Shown: in pieces, positions 35,143 to 42,516 of the stretch | Layout of the letters: each line of letters opens with the position of its first letter | Position numbering within the stretch: the stretch's first letter is position 1 | DNA from: Comamonadaceae bacterium | GTDB lineage: Bacteria; Pseudomonadota; Gammaproteobacteria; Burkholderiales; Burkholderiaceae_C | Length of the DNA stretch: 44,511 nucleotides | Assembly (NCBI GenBank): GCA_947476015.1 | Contig: CANJOS010000006.1 | Location: 1-44,511 of the forward strand | Direction: 5' to 3' | Made by a program: the position numbers and the translations under genes | The notes under the pieces: generated by a model | Database searches by the model: none | What the model saw: the letters and a program-made list of their open reading frames with translations, nothing else | What the model was told of the DNA's origin: nothing

Positions 35143-36603
35143 ATGATTTCACGCGAACCCACCATTGAACGTTTGGCCACGGCCAGATCCCTCTTGCTCG
35201 AACCCTTTGGCTTAGATGAATCGCATTTGGCCAAGGCCTTGAGTGCCATCAAGGCTCATCAGGTCGACGATGCCGATTTGTATTTCCAATACACCCGATC
35301 CGAAGCTTGGAGTTTGGAAGAAGGCATTGTGAAAACTGGAAGCTTCAGCATTGACCAAGGCGTTGGCGTTCGGGCTGTGGCCGGCGAGAAAACGGCGTTT
35401 GCCTACTCTGACGACATCTCTGAGGCTTCTTTGATGGATGCGGCGGTCACCGTCAGAGCCATTGCAGGTGCGCATCAAAATCGAAAAGCCAAAGTACCCA
35501 CTCGCAAAGTGGCAGGCATTCGATCCTTGTACCCCTCGCTCGACCCGATGGGCACCTTGAACAGTTTCGACAAAGTTCAATTGCTTGAAAAAGTAGAGCA
35601 GCTGGCAAAGGCCAAAGACCCTCGCATCGTGCAGGTCATGGCGGGTTTGGCCAGCGAATACGATGTGGTCATGGTGGCCCGCGCCGATGGCACTTTGGCG
35701 GCAGATGTGCGGCCGCTGGTGCGACTCTCCGTCACGGTCATTGCCGAGCAAAAGGGTCGTCGTGAAGTCGGCAGTGGTGGCGGTGGCGGCCGGTTTGGCT
35801 TGGCCTATTTTGACGATGCCATGATCAACTCGTATGTCGATGATGCAGTGCATGCCGCCCTCACCAACCTCGACGCGCGACCCGCTCCTGCTGGCGTCAT
35901 GACGGTGGTTTTAGGCCCTGGTTGGCCAGGCGTGTTGTTGCACGAAGCCATCGGACATGGTTTAGAGGGCGACTTCAATCGGAAAGGCTCCAGTGCCTTC
36001 AGTGGCATGATTGGCAAACGTGTGGCAGCCAAGGGTGTCACTGTGTTGGACGATGGCACCATTTCTGACCGTCGTGGCTCGTTGAATGTGGACGATGAGG
36101 GCTGCCCCAGCCAGCGCAACGTTCTCATTGAGGATGGCATTTTGAAGGGCTACATTCAAGATGCGATGAATGCGCGACTCATGGGTGTGAAGCCTACTGG
36201 CAATGGTCGCCGAGAAAGTTATGCCCACATTCCCATGCCTCGCATGACCAACACTTACATGTTGGGGGGTGACAAATCTGCTGAGGAAATTGTGGCCAGT
36301 CTCAAAAAAGGCTTGTATGCCACCAACTTTGGCGGGGGTCAGGTTGACATCACCAGCGGTAAGTTTGTGTTCTCTGCCAGTGAAGCCTATTGGGTGGAAA
36401 ACGGCAAGATTCAATACCCCGTGAAGGGCGCCACCTTGGTAGGGAGCGGCCCTGAGTGCCTGAAACACGTGAGCATGATTGGCAACGACATGCGCTTGGA
36501 CACGGGTGTGGGTGTGTGCGGCAAAGAAGGCCAAAGCGTGCCAGTGGGCGTTGGGCAACCGACCCTGCGCATTGAAGGGCTGACTGTGGGCGGCACTGCT
36601 TAA
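35143..36603 (+). CDS. tldD: Metalloprotease subunit TldD
   Basis: A 486-residue cytosolic zinc metalloprotease that works as a heterodimer with TldE (PmbA), known for processing small peptides such as microcin precursors and CcdA. The zinc motif HEAIGHGLEGDFNRKGSSAF is present, and the N-terminal family segment (VDDADLYFQYTRSEAWSLEEG) and the C-terminal LVGSGPECLKHVSMIGNDM are typical. Its partner gene is not in the window. It lies 67 bp after rodA with its own probable promoter. Confidence 0.95.
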   Translation: MISREPTIERLATARSLLLEPFGLDESHLAKALSAIKAHQVDDADLYFQYTRSEAWSLEEGIVKTGSFSIDQGVGVRAVAGEKTAFAYSDDISEASLMDAAVTVRAIAGAHQNRKAKVPTRKVAGIRSLYPSLDPMGTLNSFDKVQLLEKVEQLAKAKDPRIVQVMAGLASEYDVVMVARADGTLAADVRPLVRLSVTVIAEQKGRREVGSGGGGGRFGLAYFDDAMINSYVDDAVHAALTNLDARPAPAGVMTVVLGPGWPGVLLHEAIGHGLEGDFNRKGSSAFSGMIGKRVAAKGVTVLDDGTISDRRGSLNVDDEGCPSQRNVLIEDGILKGYIQDAMNARLMGVKPTGNGRRESYAHIPMPRMTNTYMLGGDKSAEEIVASLKKGLYATNFGGGQVDITSGKFVFSASEAYWVENGKIQYPVKGATLVGSGPECLKHVSMIGNDMRLDTGVGVCGKEGQSVPVGVGQPTLRIEGLTVGGTA

Positions 36604-36621
36604 ACAGCGCTAAATTTGTGA

Positions 36622-36627
36622 TACATT
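36622..36627 (+). promoter_or_regulatory. Possible -10 box of the aroG leader transcript
   Basis: TACATT stands 8 nt before the leader-peptide ATG, with TTAAAC about 16 nt upstream as a weak -35. If used, the 5' end would lie one or two bases before the AUG, so the leader peptide would be translated with almost no 5' leader; no Shine-Dalgarno sequence precedes it. Confidence 0.35.
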
Positions 36628-36635
36628 GTTTCCCC

Positions 36636-36710
36636 ATGACCAAGCGCTTCAGCTTTTTTAGCTTTTATTTTGCATTCTCTGTCCTAGGCGGACGAGAGGC
36701 CAGCGCATAA
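36636..36710 (+). CDS. Phe-rich leader peptide of the aroG attenuator
   Basis: A 24-codon reading frame, too short for the ORF track, encoding MTKRFSFFSFYFAFSVLGG and five more residues. Six of codons 5-14 are Phe and one is Tyr, like the pheA and pheS leader peptides of enterobacteria. Its stop codon (36708-36710) falls between RNA segments 2 and 3 of the attenuator. With scarce Phe-tRNA, a ribosome stalled on the Phe run covers segment 1 and frees segment 2; with ample Phe-tRNA it moves to the stop codon and masks segment 2. The start codon lacks a clear Shine-Dalgarno site. Confidence 0.85.
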   Translation: MTKRFSFFSFYFAFSVLGGREASA

Positions 36711-36736
36711 GTCACTGAACCCCTCTACCAACCGCC
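36677..36736 (+). promoter_or_regulatory. Attenuator pause hairpin (1:2) and antiterminator (2:3)
   Basis: Segment 1:2 pairs CTCTGTCC (36677-36684) with GGAC-G-AGAG (36690-36698) as an 8-bp stem with one bulged G. The alternative 2:3 pairs GGCGG (36687-36691) with CCGCC (36732-36736) and AGAGG (36695-36699) with CCTCT (36722-36726). Because CCGCC is the core of the left arm of the terminator, 2:3 and terminator formation exclude each other. All pairings were read directly from the sequence. Confidence 0.8.
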
Positions 36737-36763
36737 GGACTCAACCCCCGGCGGTTTTTTTTT
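36730..36763 (+). terminator. Attenuator terminator (3:4) upstream of aroG
   Basis: AACCGCCGG (36730-36738) and CCGGCGGTT (36748-36756) form a perfect 9-bp GC-rich stem with a 9-nt loop and run into nine T residues, 47 bp before the aroG start. This is a strong intrinsic terminator in a 5' leader. Confidence 0.92.
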
Positions 36764-36810
36764 GCTTTCACCCTTTTGATTCATTTTTTATTTTTGTACT
36801 GGAGCCCACG

Positions 36811-37935
36811 ATGACCACCAAAACCAAAGCCAGTTCGGAGCCTCGTTATGTCAATCCCTTGGACCGCATGGGGCAGACCGATGACGAACGCATCAAGGAC
36901 ATCACCGTGTTGCCACCCCCAGAACATTTAATGCGTTTTTTCCCCATCACGGGAACTGCGGTGGAAACCTTGATTTCACAAACGCGTCGCAAAATTCACA
37001 ACATCATCGCAGGCAAAGACGATCGTTTGCTGGTGGTCATTGGCCCATGCTCAATTCACGATCCTGCGGCGGCCTTGGATTACGCCCGTCGGTTGAAGCC
37101 ACTGCGCGACAAATACCAAGACACTTTGGAAATTGTGATGCGCGTGTATTTCGAAAAACCAAGAACCACTGTCGGCTGGAAAGGCTTGATCAATGACCCC
37201 TACTTGGACGAAAGCTACCGCATTGACGAAGGCCTGCGCATTGCGCGACAGTTGCTGATAGAAATCAACCGTCAAGGTTTGCCGGCTGGCAGTGAATTTT
37301 TGGACGTGATTTCTCCCCAATACATTGGTGATTTGATCAGCTGGGGTGCCATTGGTGCGCGGACCACGGAAAGCCAAGTTCACCGCGAGCTTGCTTCAGG
37401 CTTGTCAGCCCCCATTGGATTCAAGAATGGCACCGATGGCAACATCAAAATCGCCACCGATGCCATTCAGGCTGCGGCCCGAGGCCACCACTTTTTGTCG
37501 GTGCATAAAAACGGTCAAGTGGCCGTTGTGCAAACACTGGGCAATCAAGACTGCCACGTGATTTTGCGGGGTGGCAAAGCGCCCAATTACGATGAAGTCA
37601 GTGTGAAGGCCGCATGCAAAGACTTAGAAACTGCCAAATTGCCCCCCACCCTGATGGTCGATTGCAGCCATGCCAACAGCAGCAAACAACATGAGCGACA
37701 AGTCGATGTGACGCAGGACATTGCAGGGCAAGTGCGCAAGGGCTCACGACAAATTTTTGGCGTGATGGTGGAAAGCCACATTGAGGCGGGTGCGCAAAAA
37801 TTCACACCCGGCAAAGACGATGTGAATGCTTTGAAATATGCCCAGAGCATCACCGATGCCTGCATCGGGTGGTCTGACAGCGAAAAAGTGTTGCAAATTT
37901 TGTCCAGCGCGGTGGAAGTGCGTCGGAAAAAATAA
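36811..37935 (+). CDS. aroG: DAHP synthase, class I (AroG/AroF type)
   Basis: A 374-residue cytosolic enzyme condensing phosphoenolpyruvate and erythrose-4-phosphate, the entry step to aromatic amino acids. Motifs: LLVVIGPCSIHDPAAALDYA, MRVYFEKPRTTVGWKGLINDP, GARTTESQVHRELASGLS, GFKNGTDGN, the HVILRGG loop and MVDCSHANSSKQ. The feedback inhibitor cannot be read with certainty, but the upstream Phe-rich leader indicates transcriptional control by Phe-tRNA, so a Phe-responsive isozyme is likely. GGAG precedes the ATG. It is convergent with mpl, with 1 bp between stop codons. Confidence 0.94.
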   Translation: MTTKTKASSEPRYVNPLDRMGQTDDERIKDITVLPPPEHLMRFFPITGTAVETLISQTRRKIHNIIAGKDDRLLVVIGPCSIHDPAAALDYARRLKPLRDKYQDTLEIVMRVYFEKPRTTVGWKGLINDPYLDESYRIDEGLRIARQLLIEINRQGLPAGSEFLDVISPQYIGDLISWGAIGARTTESQVHRELASGLSAPIGFKNGTDGNIKIATDAIQAAARGHHFLSVHKNGQVAVVQTLGNQDCHVILRGGKAPNYDEVSVKAACKDLETAKLPPTLMVDCSHANSSKQHERQVDVTQDIAGQVRKGSRQIFGVMVESHIEAGAQKFTPGKDDVNALKYAQSITDACIGWSDSEKVLQILSSAVEVRRKK

Positions 37936-37936
37936 C

Positions 37937-39328
37937 TCAAGCTTTTTGCAGCGCGTCCAGCAGACGCGTGTGCACACCGCCAAAACCCCCATTGCTCATG
38001 CAGAGTAAATGGTCGCCAGGCTGAACCTGCGCCATGACCAGTTGGACCAACTCTGGGATGTTGGACGCCACTTGGGCTCTGCTGCCCATGCCTGCTAACG
38101 CAGCTTGGGGGTCCCAATCCAAACTGCCGCTGTGGCAAAACGACAAGTCGGCTTGTTCTAGGCTCCAAGGAAGTTGGGATTTCATGGTGCCCAGTTTCAT
38201 GGTGTTGCTGCGAGGCTCAAAGATGGCCAAGATGCGCTGCTCGCGGCCGATTTGTCTTCTCAGTCCATCAAGGGTGGTTCGAATGGCTGTGGGGTGGTGA
38301 GCAAAGTCATCGTAAACCGTCACACCCTTGACCGTGCCGCGCACCTCCATGCGCCGCTTCACGTTTTGGAAACTCGCCAAGGCTTGGGCCGCAACGCTGG
38401 GCTGGACGCCCACATGTTCAGCCGCTGCCAGGGCCGCCAACGCGTTCAATTGGTTGTGAACACCGCCCAGCCCCCAAGAAATATGCGCAATGTGTTGGCC
38501 TTGGTGTTGCACCTCAAAGTCGCTGGGTTCGCCAAGCGCCGAAAAATCACTCACTGCTGCGCCAAAGCTTCGCACCTCACTCCAGCAACCTTGCGCCAAA
38601 ACTCGGGTCAGGCTCTCTTCTAGACCATTCACCACCAAGCGACCTGTGCCAGGTACTGTTCTGACCAAATGGTGAAACTGCTTTTCGATGTCTTGGAGGT
38701 CTTCGAAGATGTCTGCGTGATCAAACTCTAAGTTGTTCAAGATGGCTGTGCGTGGTTTGTAATGGACGAATTTGCTTCGCTTGTCAAAAAAAGCAGTGTC
38801 GTATTCGTCAGCTTCAATGACAAAATAATTGAGTGCATGGCCTGCAGCAGTTTGCCCCAGCCTGGCTGACACACCAAAGTTCAAAGGCACGCCGCCTACC
38901 AGGAAGCCTGGTGTGAGCCCTGCAGATTCCAAGATCCAAGCGAGCATGGAGGTGGTGGACGTTTTGCCGTGCGTGCCCGCCACTGCCAAGACGTGCCGAC
39001 CTTGAAGCACATGCTCTGACAACCATTGGGGCCCGCTGGTATAGGGGGCCCCAGCTTCCAAAATGGCTTCCATCAAGGGGAACTTGGGTTCGCCTGAAGG
39101 GAGTCTGCTGCGACTTACGACATTGCCAATGACATAAAGGTCTGGTCGAAGCTTCATTTGCTCAACCCCGAAGCCCTCAATCAACTCAATGCCCAATGCT
39201 TGTAGCTGATCGCTCATGGGGGGGTACACGCCCGCGTCACAGCCGGTCACTCGATGACCGGCTTCTCTTGCCAATGCGGCCAAGCCGCCCATGAAAGTTC
39301 CGCAAATGCCCAAAATATGTATATGCAT
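37937..39328 (-). CDS. mpl: Murein tripeptide ligase Mpl
   Basis: A 463-residue Mur-type ligase that joins recycled L-Ala-gamma-D-Glu-meso-DAP to UDP-MurNAc, bypassing MurC/D/E. N-terminus MHIHILGICGTFMGGLAALA, ATP loop VAGTHGKTSTTSMLAW, the Mpl-specific EADEYDTAFFDKRSKFVHYKP, NLEFDHADIF and YDDFAHHPTAIRTT. The EYDTAFFDKRSKF stretch separates Mpl from MurC. It works with the recycling side of the wall pathway whose synthesis arm fills the dcw cluster. Confidence 0.95.
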   Translation of the reverse strand: MHIHILGICGTFMGGLAALAREAGHRVTGCDAGVYPPMSDQLQALGIELIEGFGVEQMKLRPDLYVIGNVVSRSRLPSGEPKFPLMEAILEAGAPYTSGPQWLSEHVLQGRHVLAVAGTHGKTSTTSMLAWILESAGLTPGFLVGGVPLNFGVSARLGQTAAGHALNYFVIEADEYDTAFFDKRSKFVHYKPRTAILNNLEFDHADIFEDLQDIEKQFHHLVRTVPGTGRLVVNGLEESLTRVLAQGCWSEVRSFGAAVSDFSALGEPSDFEVQHQGQHIAHISWGLGGVHNQLNALAALAAAEHVGVQPSVAAQALASFQNVKRRMEVRGTVKGVTVYDDFAHHPTAIRTTLDGLRRQIGREQRILAIFEPRSNTMKLGTMKSQLPWSLEQADLSFCHSGSLDWDPQAALAGMGSRAQVASNIPELVQLVMAQVQPGDHLLCMSNGGFGGVHTRLLDALQKA

Positions 39329-39334
39329 AAGGGG

Positions 39335-39340
39335 ATTTTA
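39335..39340 (-). promoter_or_regulatory. Putative -10 box of mpl (leaderless type)
   Basis: On the minus strand TAAAAT is followed by CCCCTT and the mpl ATG (39328). It lies 7 bp from the oppositely oriented box of the next gene, so the two promoters are interlocked. Confidence 0.45.
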
Positions 39341-39347
39341 GGCGGTG

Positions 39348-39353
39348 CACAAT
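39348..39353 (+). promoter_or_regulatory. Putative -10 box of the gene at 39360 (leaderless type)
   Basis: CACAAT is followed by TCACCC and ATG 39360. The geometry supports this start over 39345, which would place the hexamer inside the coding sequence. Confidence 0.4.
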
Positions 39354-39359
39354 TCACCC

Positions 39360-39944
39360 ATGACGGATTTAACGGATGAAATTGCTGCGTCGGCTGCTCA
39401 ATGGGTGGTTGAGGAAGGGCTTGAGTACGGCCCTGCAAAAAAGCGAGCGCTGAAAGCCTTGGGCCTGCCGCCGCGAACACCGCTGCCGAACAACGATCAA
39501 GTCGAAGAAGAGGTCAGGGCTTACATTGAACTTTTTTGCGCTGACTCCCAAGCCCTTGAACTGTTGGCATTGAGGCGACATGCGATGGTGTGGATGACAC
39601 GCTTGGCGGAGTTCAGGCCTTATTTGGGGGGGGCGGTGTGGCACGGCACAGCCACCCGATTGTCAGACATTTATTTGCAATTGTTCTGCGATGATGCCAA
39701 ATCGACAGAAATTGAATTAATCAACAAAGGTGTTGATTTTGAAGCTCGGTCTGTCAAAGGTCTTCATGGGGAGCTTGTAGAGGCATTGAGCATTCACAGT
39801 TTTTGTGATGAACTGGGTGAAGAAATTGGCGTCCATTTGCTGATCAATGATTTTGACGACGTCCGCGGCGCATTGAAGGCGGATTCGAAAGGGCGATCAC
39901 CTCGAGGTGATATTTCAGCGCTGAAGCGGTTAATTGAGGCATGA
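39360..39944 (+). CDS. Uncharacterised protein, nucleotidyltransferase-like segment
   Basis: A 194-residue cytosolic protein of unknown function. The N-terminal half is helical (TDEIAASAAQWVVEEGLEYGPAKKRALKAL). The central stretch GGAVWHGTATRLSDIYLQLF resembles the G-x-G...SD-h-D-h strand-loop of polymerase-beta-type nucleotidyltransferases, but the second Asp is Tyr (SDIY), so an intact metal site is not visible. The resemblance is my reading, not a confirmed domain. It is divergent from mpl (31-bp gap); the next gene begins 7 bp after its stop, so they are probably co-transcribed. Confidence 0.75.
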   Translation: MTDLTDEIAASAAQWVVEEGLEYGPAKKRALKALGLPPRTPLPNNDQVEEEVRAYIELFCADSQALELLALRRHAMVWMTRLAEFRPYLGGAVWHGTATRLSDIYLQLFCDDAKSTEIELINKGVDFEARSVKGLHGELVEALSIHSFCDELGEEIGVHLLINDFDDVRGALKADSKGRSPRGDISALKRLIEA

Positions 39945-39951
39945 TGCAGCT

Positions 39952-40512
39952 ATGAAGAACGAAGTTGAAGAAAATACAGAGACGGGTCTTGGACGCCGCC
40001 ACTGGCTTACGGCAGGTTTAGGCTTGGCTGCTGGTTTGTCGGGTGCTTGGTTTGCTTGGCAAAAATTCAAGCCCCAAGGCGTGCTTGACACGGCCGTTCA
40101 AAACTTTTGGTTGCAGGAGTTTGAGAGGCCAGAAGGTGGTACTTTGAGACTTTCGTCGATGCGTGGTAAGCCATTGTTGGTAAATTTTTGGGCCACATGG
40201 TGCCCTCCCTGTATTGACGAACTACCTTTAATTGACGCCTTTTACATGGCAAATAAGTCTAAATCTATTCAAGTACTTGGTTTGGCAGTGGACCAACCCA
40301 GCATGGTGCGTCGTTTTTTGTCACAAAAACCCTTGAGTTTTGATGTGGGCTTGGCGGGCTTCAATGGCACAGAGATAGGAAAGACTCTGGGCAATGTAGA
40401 AAGCGTTCTGCCTTTTAGCGTTATTTTCGATGCAAAAGGGAGGCTTTTAGCGGAAAAAAAAGGAAGATTAGAGAAAAATGATCTTGATGCTTGGCTTCAT
40501 AAAGTCATTTAA
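39952..40512 (+). CDS. TlpA/ResA-like membrane-anchored thioredoxin
   Basis: A 186-residue thiol-disulfide reductase. An N-terminal segment with paired Arg and a hydrophobic stretch (RRHWLTAGLGLAAGLSGAWFAW) acts as signal anchor and puts the thioredoxin domain in the periplasm. The active site is WCPPC in VNFWATWCPPCIDELP, followed by VLGLAVDQPSMVRRFL and the cis-Pro region VLPFSVIFDAKGR. The likely role is reducing periplasmic thiols, for example in cytochrome c maturation. ATG 39952 is chosen over the TTG at 39934; CATGAT 6 nt upstream is a weak -10-like element. Confidence 0.88.
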   Translation: MKNEVEENTETGLGRRHWLTAGLGLAAGLSGAWFAWQKFKPQGVLDTAVQNFWLQEFERPEGGTLRLSSMRGKPLLVNFWATWCPPCIDELPLIDAFYMANKSKSIQVLGLAVDQPSMVRRFLSQKPLSFDVGLAGFNGTEIGKTLGNVESVLPFSVIFDAKGRLLAEKKGRLEKNDLDAWLHKVI

Positions 40513-40580
40513 GGCGACATTTTTTGATTCTGCTGAATTTCAGTGCCTCACGATCCCCCTTGACTTGTTCGTATTCATGA

Positions 40581-40621
40581 AAATGAGTTCATTTGTAGCT
40601 ATTTACCCTAGTTTTTAGTGT
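40581..40621 (+). promoter_or_regulatory. Putative accB promoter and palindromic operator
   Basis: The 146-bp gap before accB is AT-rich. TTGTAG (40593-40598) and TAGTGT (40616-40621) with a 17-nt spacer are a plausible promoter. A perfect palindrome, AAATGA-GT-TCATTT (40581-40594), touches the -35 box and is a candidate operator for a regulator of fatty-acid synthesis. The hexamers are only partial matches. Confidence 0.35.
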
Positions 40622-40658
40622 AAATTCAGCGTCTTTGATAGCAAACACAGGGGGTAAC

Positions 40659-41150
40659 ATGGATTTGCGCAAACTCAAAACCTTGATTGACTTGGTTTCC
40701 GATTCCAACGTCACAGAATTGGAAATCACAGAAGCCGAAGGCAAGGTTCGAATTGTCAAAGGTCCCCTGGCTGCTGGTGCCCCCGTGTTGACCCAACAGC
40801 TCATGGCAACTGCCTCGGCGCCCGCAGCAGCCCCAGTGCTTGCACCAACTGCCGCTGAAATTGCAGACGCTGCGGCTGTCACCGCTGCGGCCGTGGCTGC
40901 CGAAGTCGCTGCGGCTGGTCACACCGTCAAGTCACCGATGGTGGGCACTTTCTACCGATCTTCCAGCCCAGGCGCGGCGCCATTCGTTCAAGTGGGAGAT
41001 TCCGTGAAAGAAGGCGACACCCTCTGCATCATTGAAGCCATGAAGATCTTGAACGAAATCGAATCTGACAAGACTGGCACCGTGAAGCAAGTTTTGTGTG
41101 AAAACGGTCAAGCGGTTGAATACGGCCAAGCCCTTTACATCATCGAATAA
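40659..41150 (+). CDS. accB: Biotin carboxyl carrier protein AccB
   Basis: A 163-residue carrier subunit of acetyl-CoA carboxylase, which makes malonyl-CoA for fatty-acid synthesis. N-terminal helix [23 protein letters not shown], a long Ala/Pro linker, then the biotinyl domain with Lys129 in [10 protein letters not shown] and the thumb region [15 protein letters not shown]. The ORF track starts 8 codons early; ATG 40659 has GGGGG 4 nt upstream and the family N-terminus. accC follows after 15 bp. Confidence 0.96.
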   Translation: MDLRKLKTLIDLVSDSNVTELEITEAEGKVRIVKGPLAAGAPVLTQQLMATASAPAAAPVLAPTAAEIADAAAVTAAAVAAEVAAAGHTVKSPMVGTFYRSSSPGAAPFVQVGDSVKEGDTLCIIEAMKILNEIESDKTGTVKQVLCENGQAVEYGQALYIIE

Positions 41151-41165
41151 AGCACCGGACTCCGC

Positions 41166-42515
41166 ATGTTTAAGAAAATTTTGGTTGCCAATCGAGGTGA
41201 AATAGCCCTGCGCATTCAACGCGCGTGTCGAGAACTGGGCATCAAAGCGGTCATGGTTTATTCAGAGGCCGACCGTGAAGCCAAATACGTCAAGCTGGCC
41301 GAAGAGGCTGTTTGCATTGGACCTGCTGCCTCCAGTTTGAGTTACCTGAACATGCCTGCCATCATTTCGGCGGCAGAGGTGACGGACGCTGAAGCCATTC
41401 ACCCCGGTTACGGCTTTTTGAGCGAAAACGCCGACTTTGCAGAACGCGTTGAAAAAAGTGGCTTTCAATTCATTGGCCCTTCGCCTGACGCCATCCGAAT
41501 CATGGGTGACAAAGTGTCAGCCAAGCAAGCCATGATCAGAGCGGGTGTGCCTTGCGTGCCTGGCTCTGAGGGCGAGTTGCCCGATGATCCTGTGGTCATT
41601 CGCCGAACGGCCAAAAGCATTGGCTATCCGGTCATCATCAAAGCCGCGGGTGGCGGTGGTGGCAGGGGCATGCGTGTGGTCCACACAGAAGCCGCTCTCA
41701 TCAATGCGGTTCAAATGACCAAGGCCGAAGCGGGTGCTGCTTTTGGCAATCCTGCGGTGTACATGGAAAAGTACCTGCAGAATCCACGCCACATTGAAAT
41801 TCAAATCTTGGCCGACAAGCACAAAAATGTCGTTTATTTGGGCGAGCGAGATTGCTCTATGCAGCGCCGCCATCAAAAGGTGGTGGAAGAGGCCCCTGCA
41901 CCTGGCATTCCCCGTAAATTGATTGACAAAATTGGCGAGCGTTGCGTGGCCGCTTGTAAAAAAATTGGGTATCGCGGGGCGGGCACTTTTGAGTTTTTGT
42001 ATGAAAACGGAGAGTTTTATTTCATCGAAATGAACACCCGAGTCCAGGTTGAGCACCCTGTGACCGAGTGGGTCACGGGCATCGACATTGTCAAAACTCA
42101 AATCATCGTGGCTGCGGGTGAGAAGTTGCCGTTTACGCAGCGCCAAATTCAAATTCGCGGCCACGCCATTGAATGCCGCGTCAACGCTGAAGACCCCTTC
42201 AAATTCACACCATCACCTGGCCGTATCACCACATGGCACGCCCCAGGAGGTCCAGGTATACGTGTTGACTCTCATGTCTACAACAACTACTTTGTGCCAC
42301 CGAACTACGACTCGATGATCGGCAAAATCATTGCCCACGGCGATACCCGTGAGCAGGCCATTGCCCGCATGCAAACAGCTTTGGCTGAAACAGTGGTGGA
42401 GGGCATCAGCACCAACATTGCCTTGCACCGTGAAATTTTGCGCGATGCGAAATTCATAAGCGGTGGCACCAACATTCACTACCTTGAAGAGTGGTTGCGT
42501 CACCGCAAAGGCTGA
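41166..42515 (+). CDS. accC: Biotin carboxylase AccC
   Basis: A 449-residue ATP-grasp subunit of acetyl-CoA carboxylase that carboxylates biotin on AccB. Motifs: [54 protein letters not shown] (ATP loop), [37 protein letters not shown] and [13 protein letters not shown]. Length and motifs match E. coli AccC. prmA begins 1 nt after its stop codon. Confidence 0.97.
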   Translation: MFKKILVANRGEIALRIQRACRELGIKAVMVYSEADREAKYVKLAEEAVCIGPAASSLSYLNMPAIISAAEVTDAEAIHPGYGFLSENADFAERVEKSGFQFIGPSPDAIRIMGDKVSAKQAMIRAGVPCVPGSEGELPDDPVVIRRTAKSIGYPVIIKAAGGGGGRGMRVVHTEAALINAVQMTKAEAGAAFGNPAVYMEKYLQNPRHIEIQILADKHKNVVYLGERDCSMQRRHQKVVEEAPAPGIPRKLIDKIGERCVAACKKIGYRGAGTFEFLYENGEFYFIEMNTRVQVEHPVTEWVTGIDIVKTQIIVAAGEKLPFTQRQIQIRGHAIECRVNAEDPFKFTPSPGRITTWHAPGGPGIRVDSHVYNNYFVPPNYDSMIGKIIAHGDTREQAIARMQTALAETVVEGISTNIALHREILRDAKFISGGTNIHYLEEWLRHRKG

Positions 42516-42516
42516 A

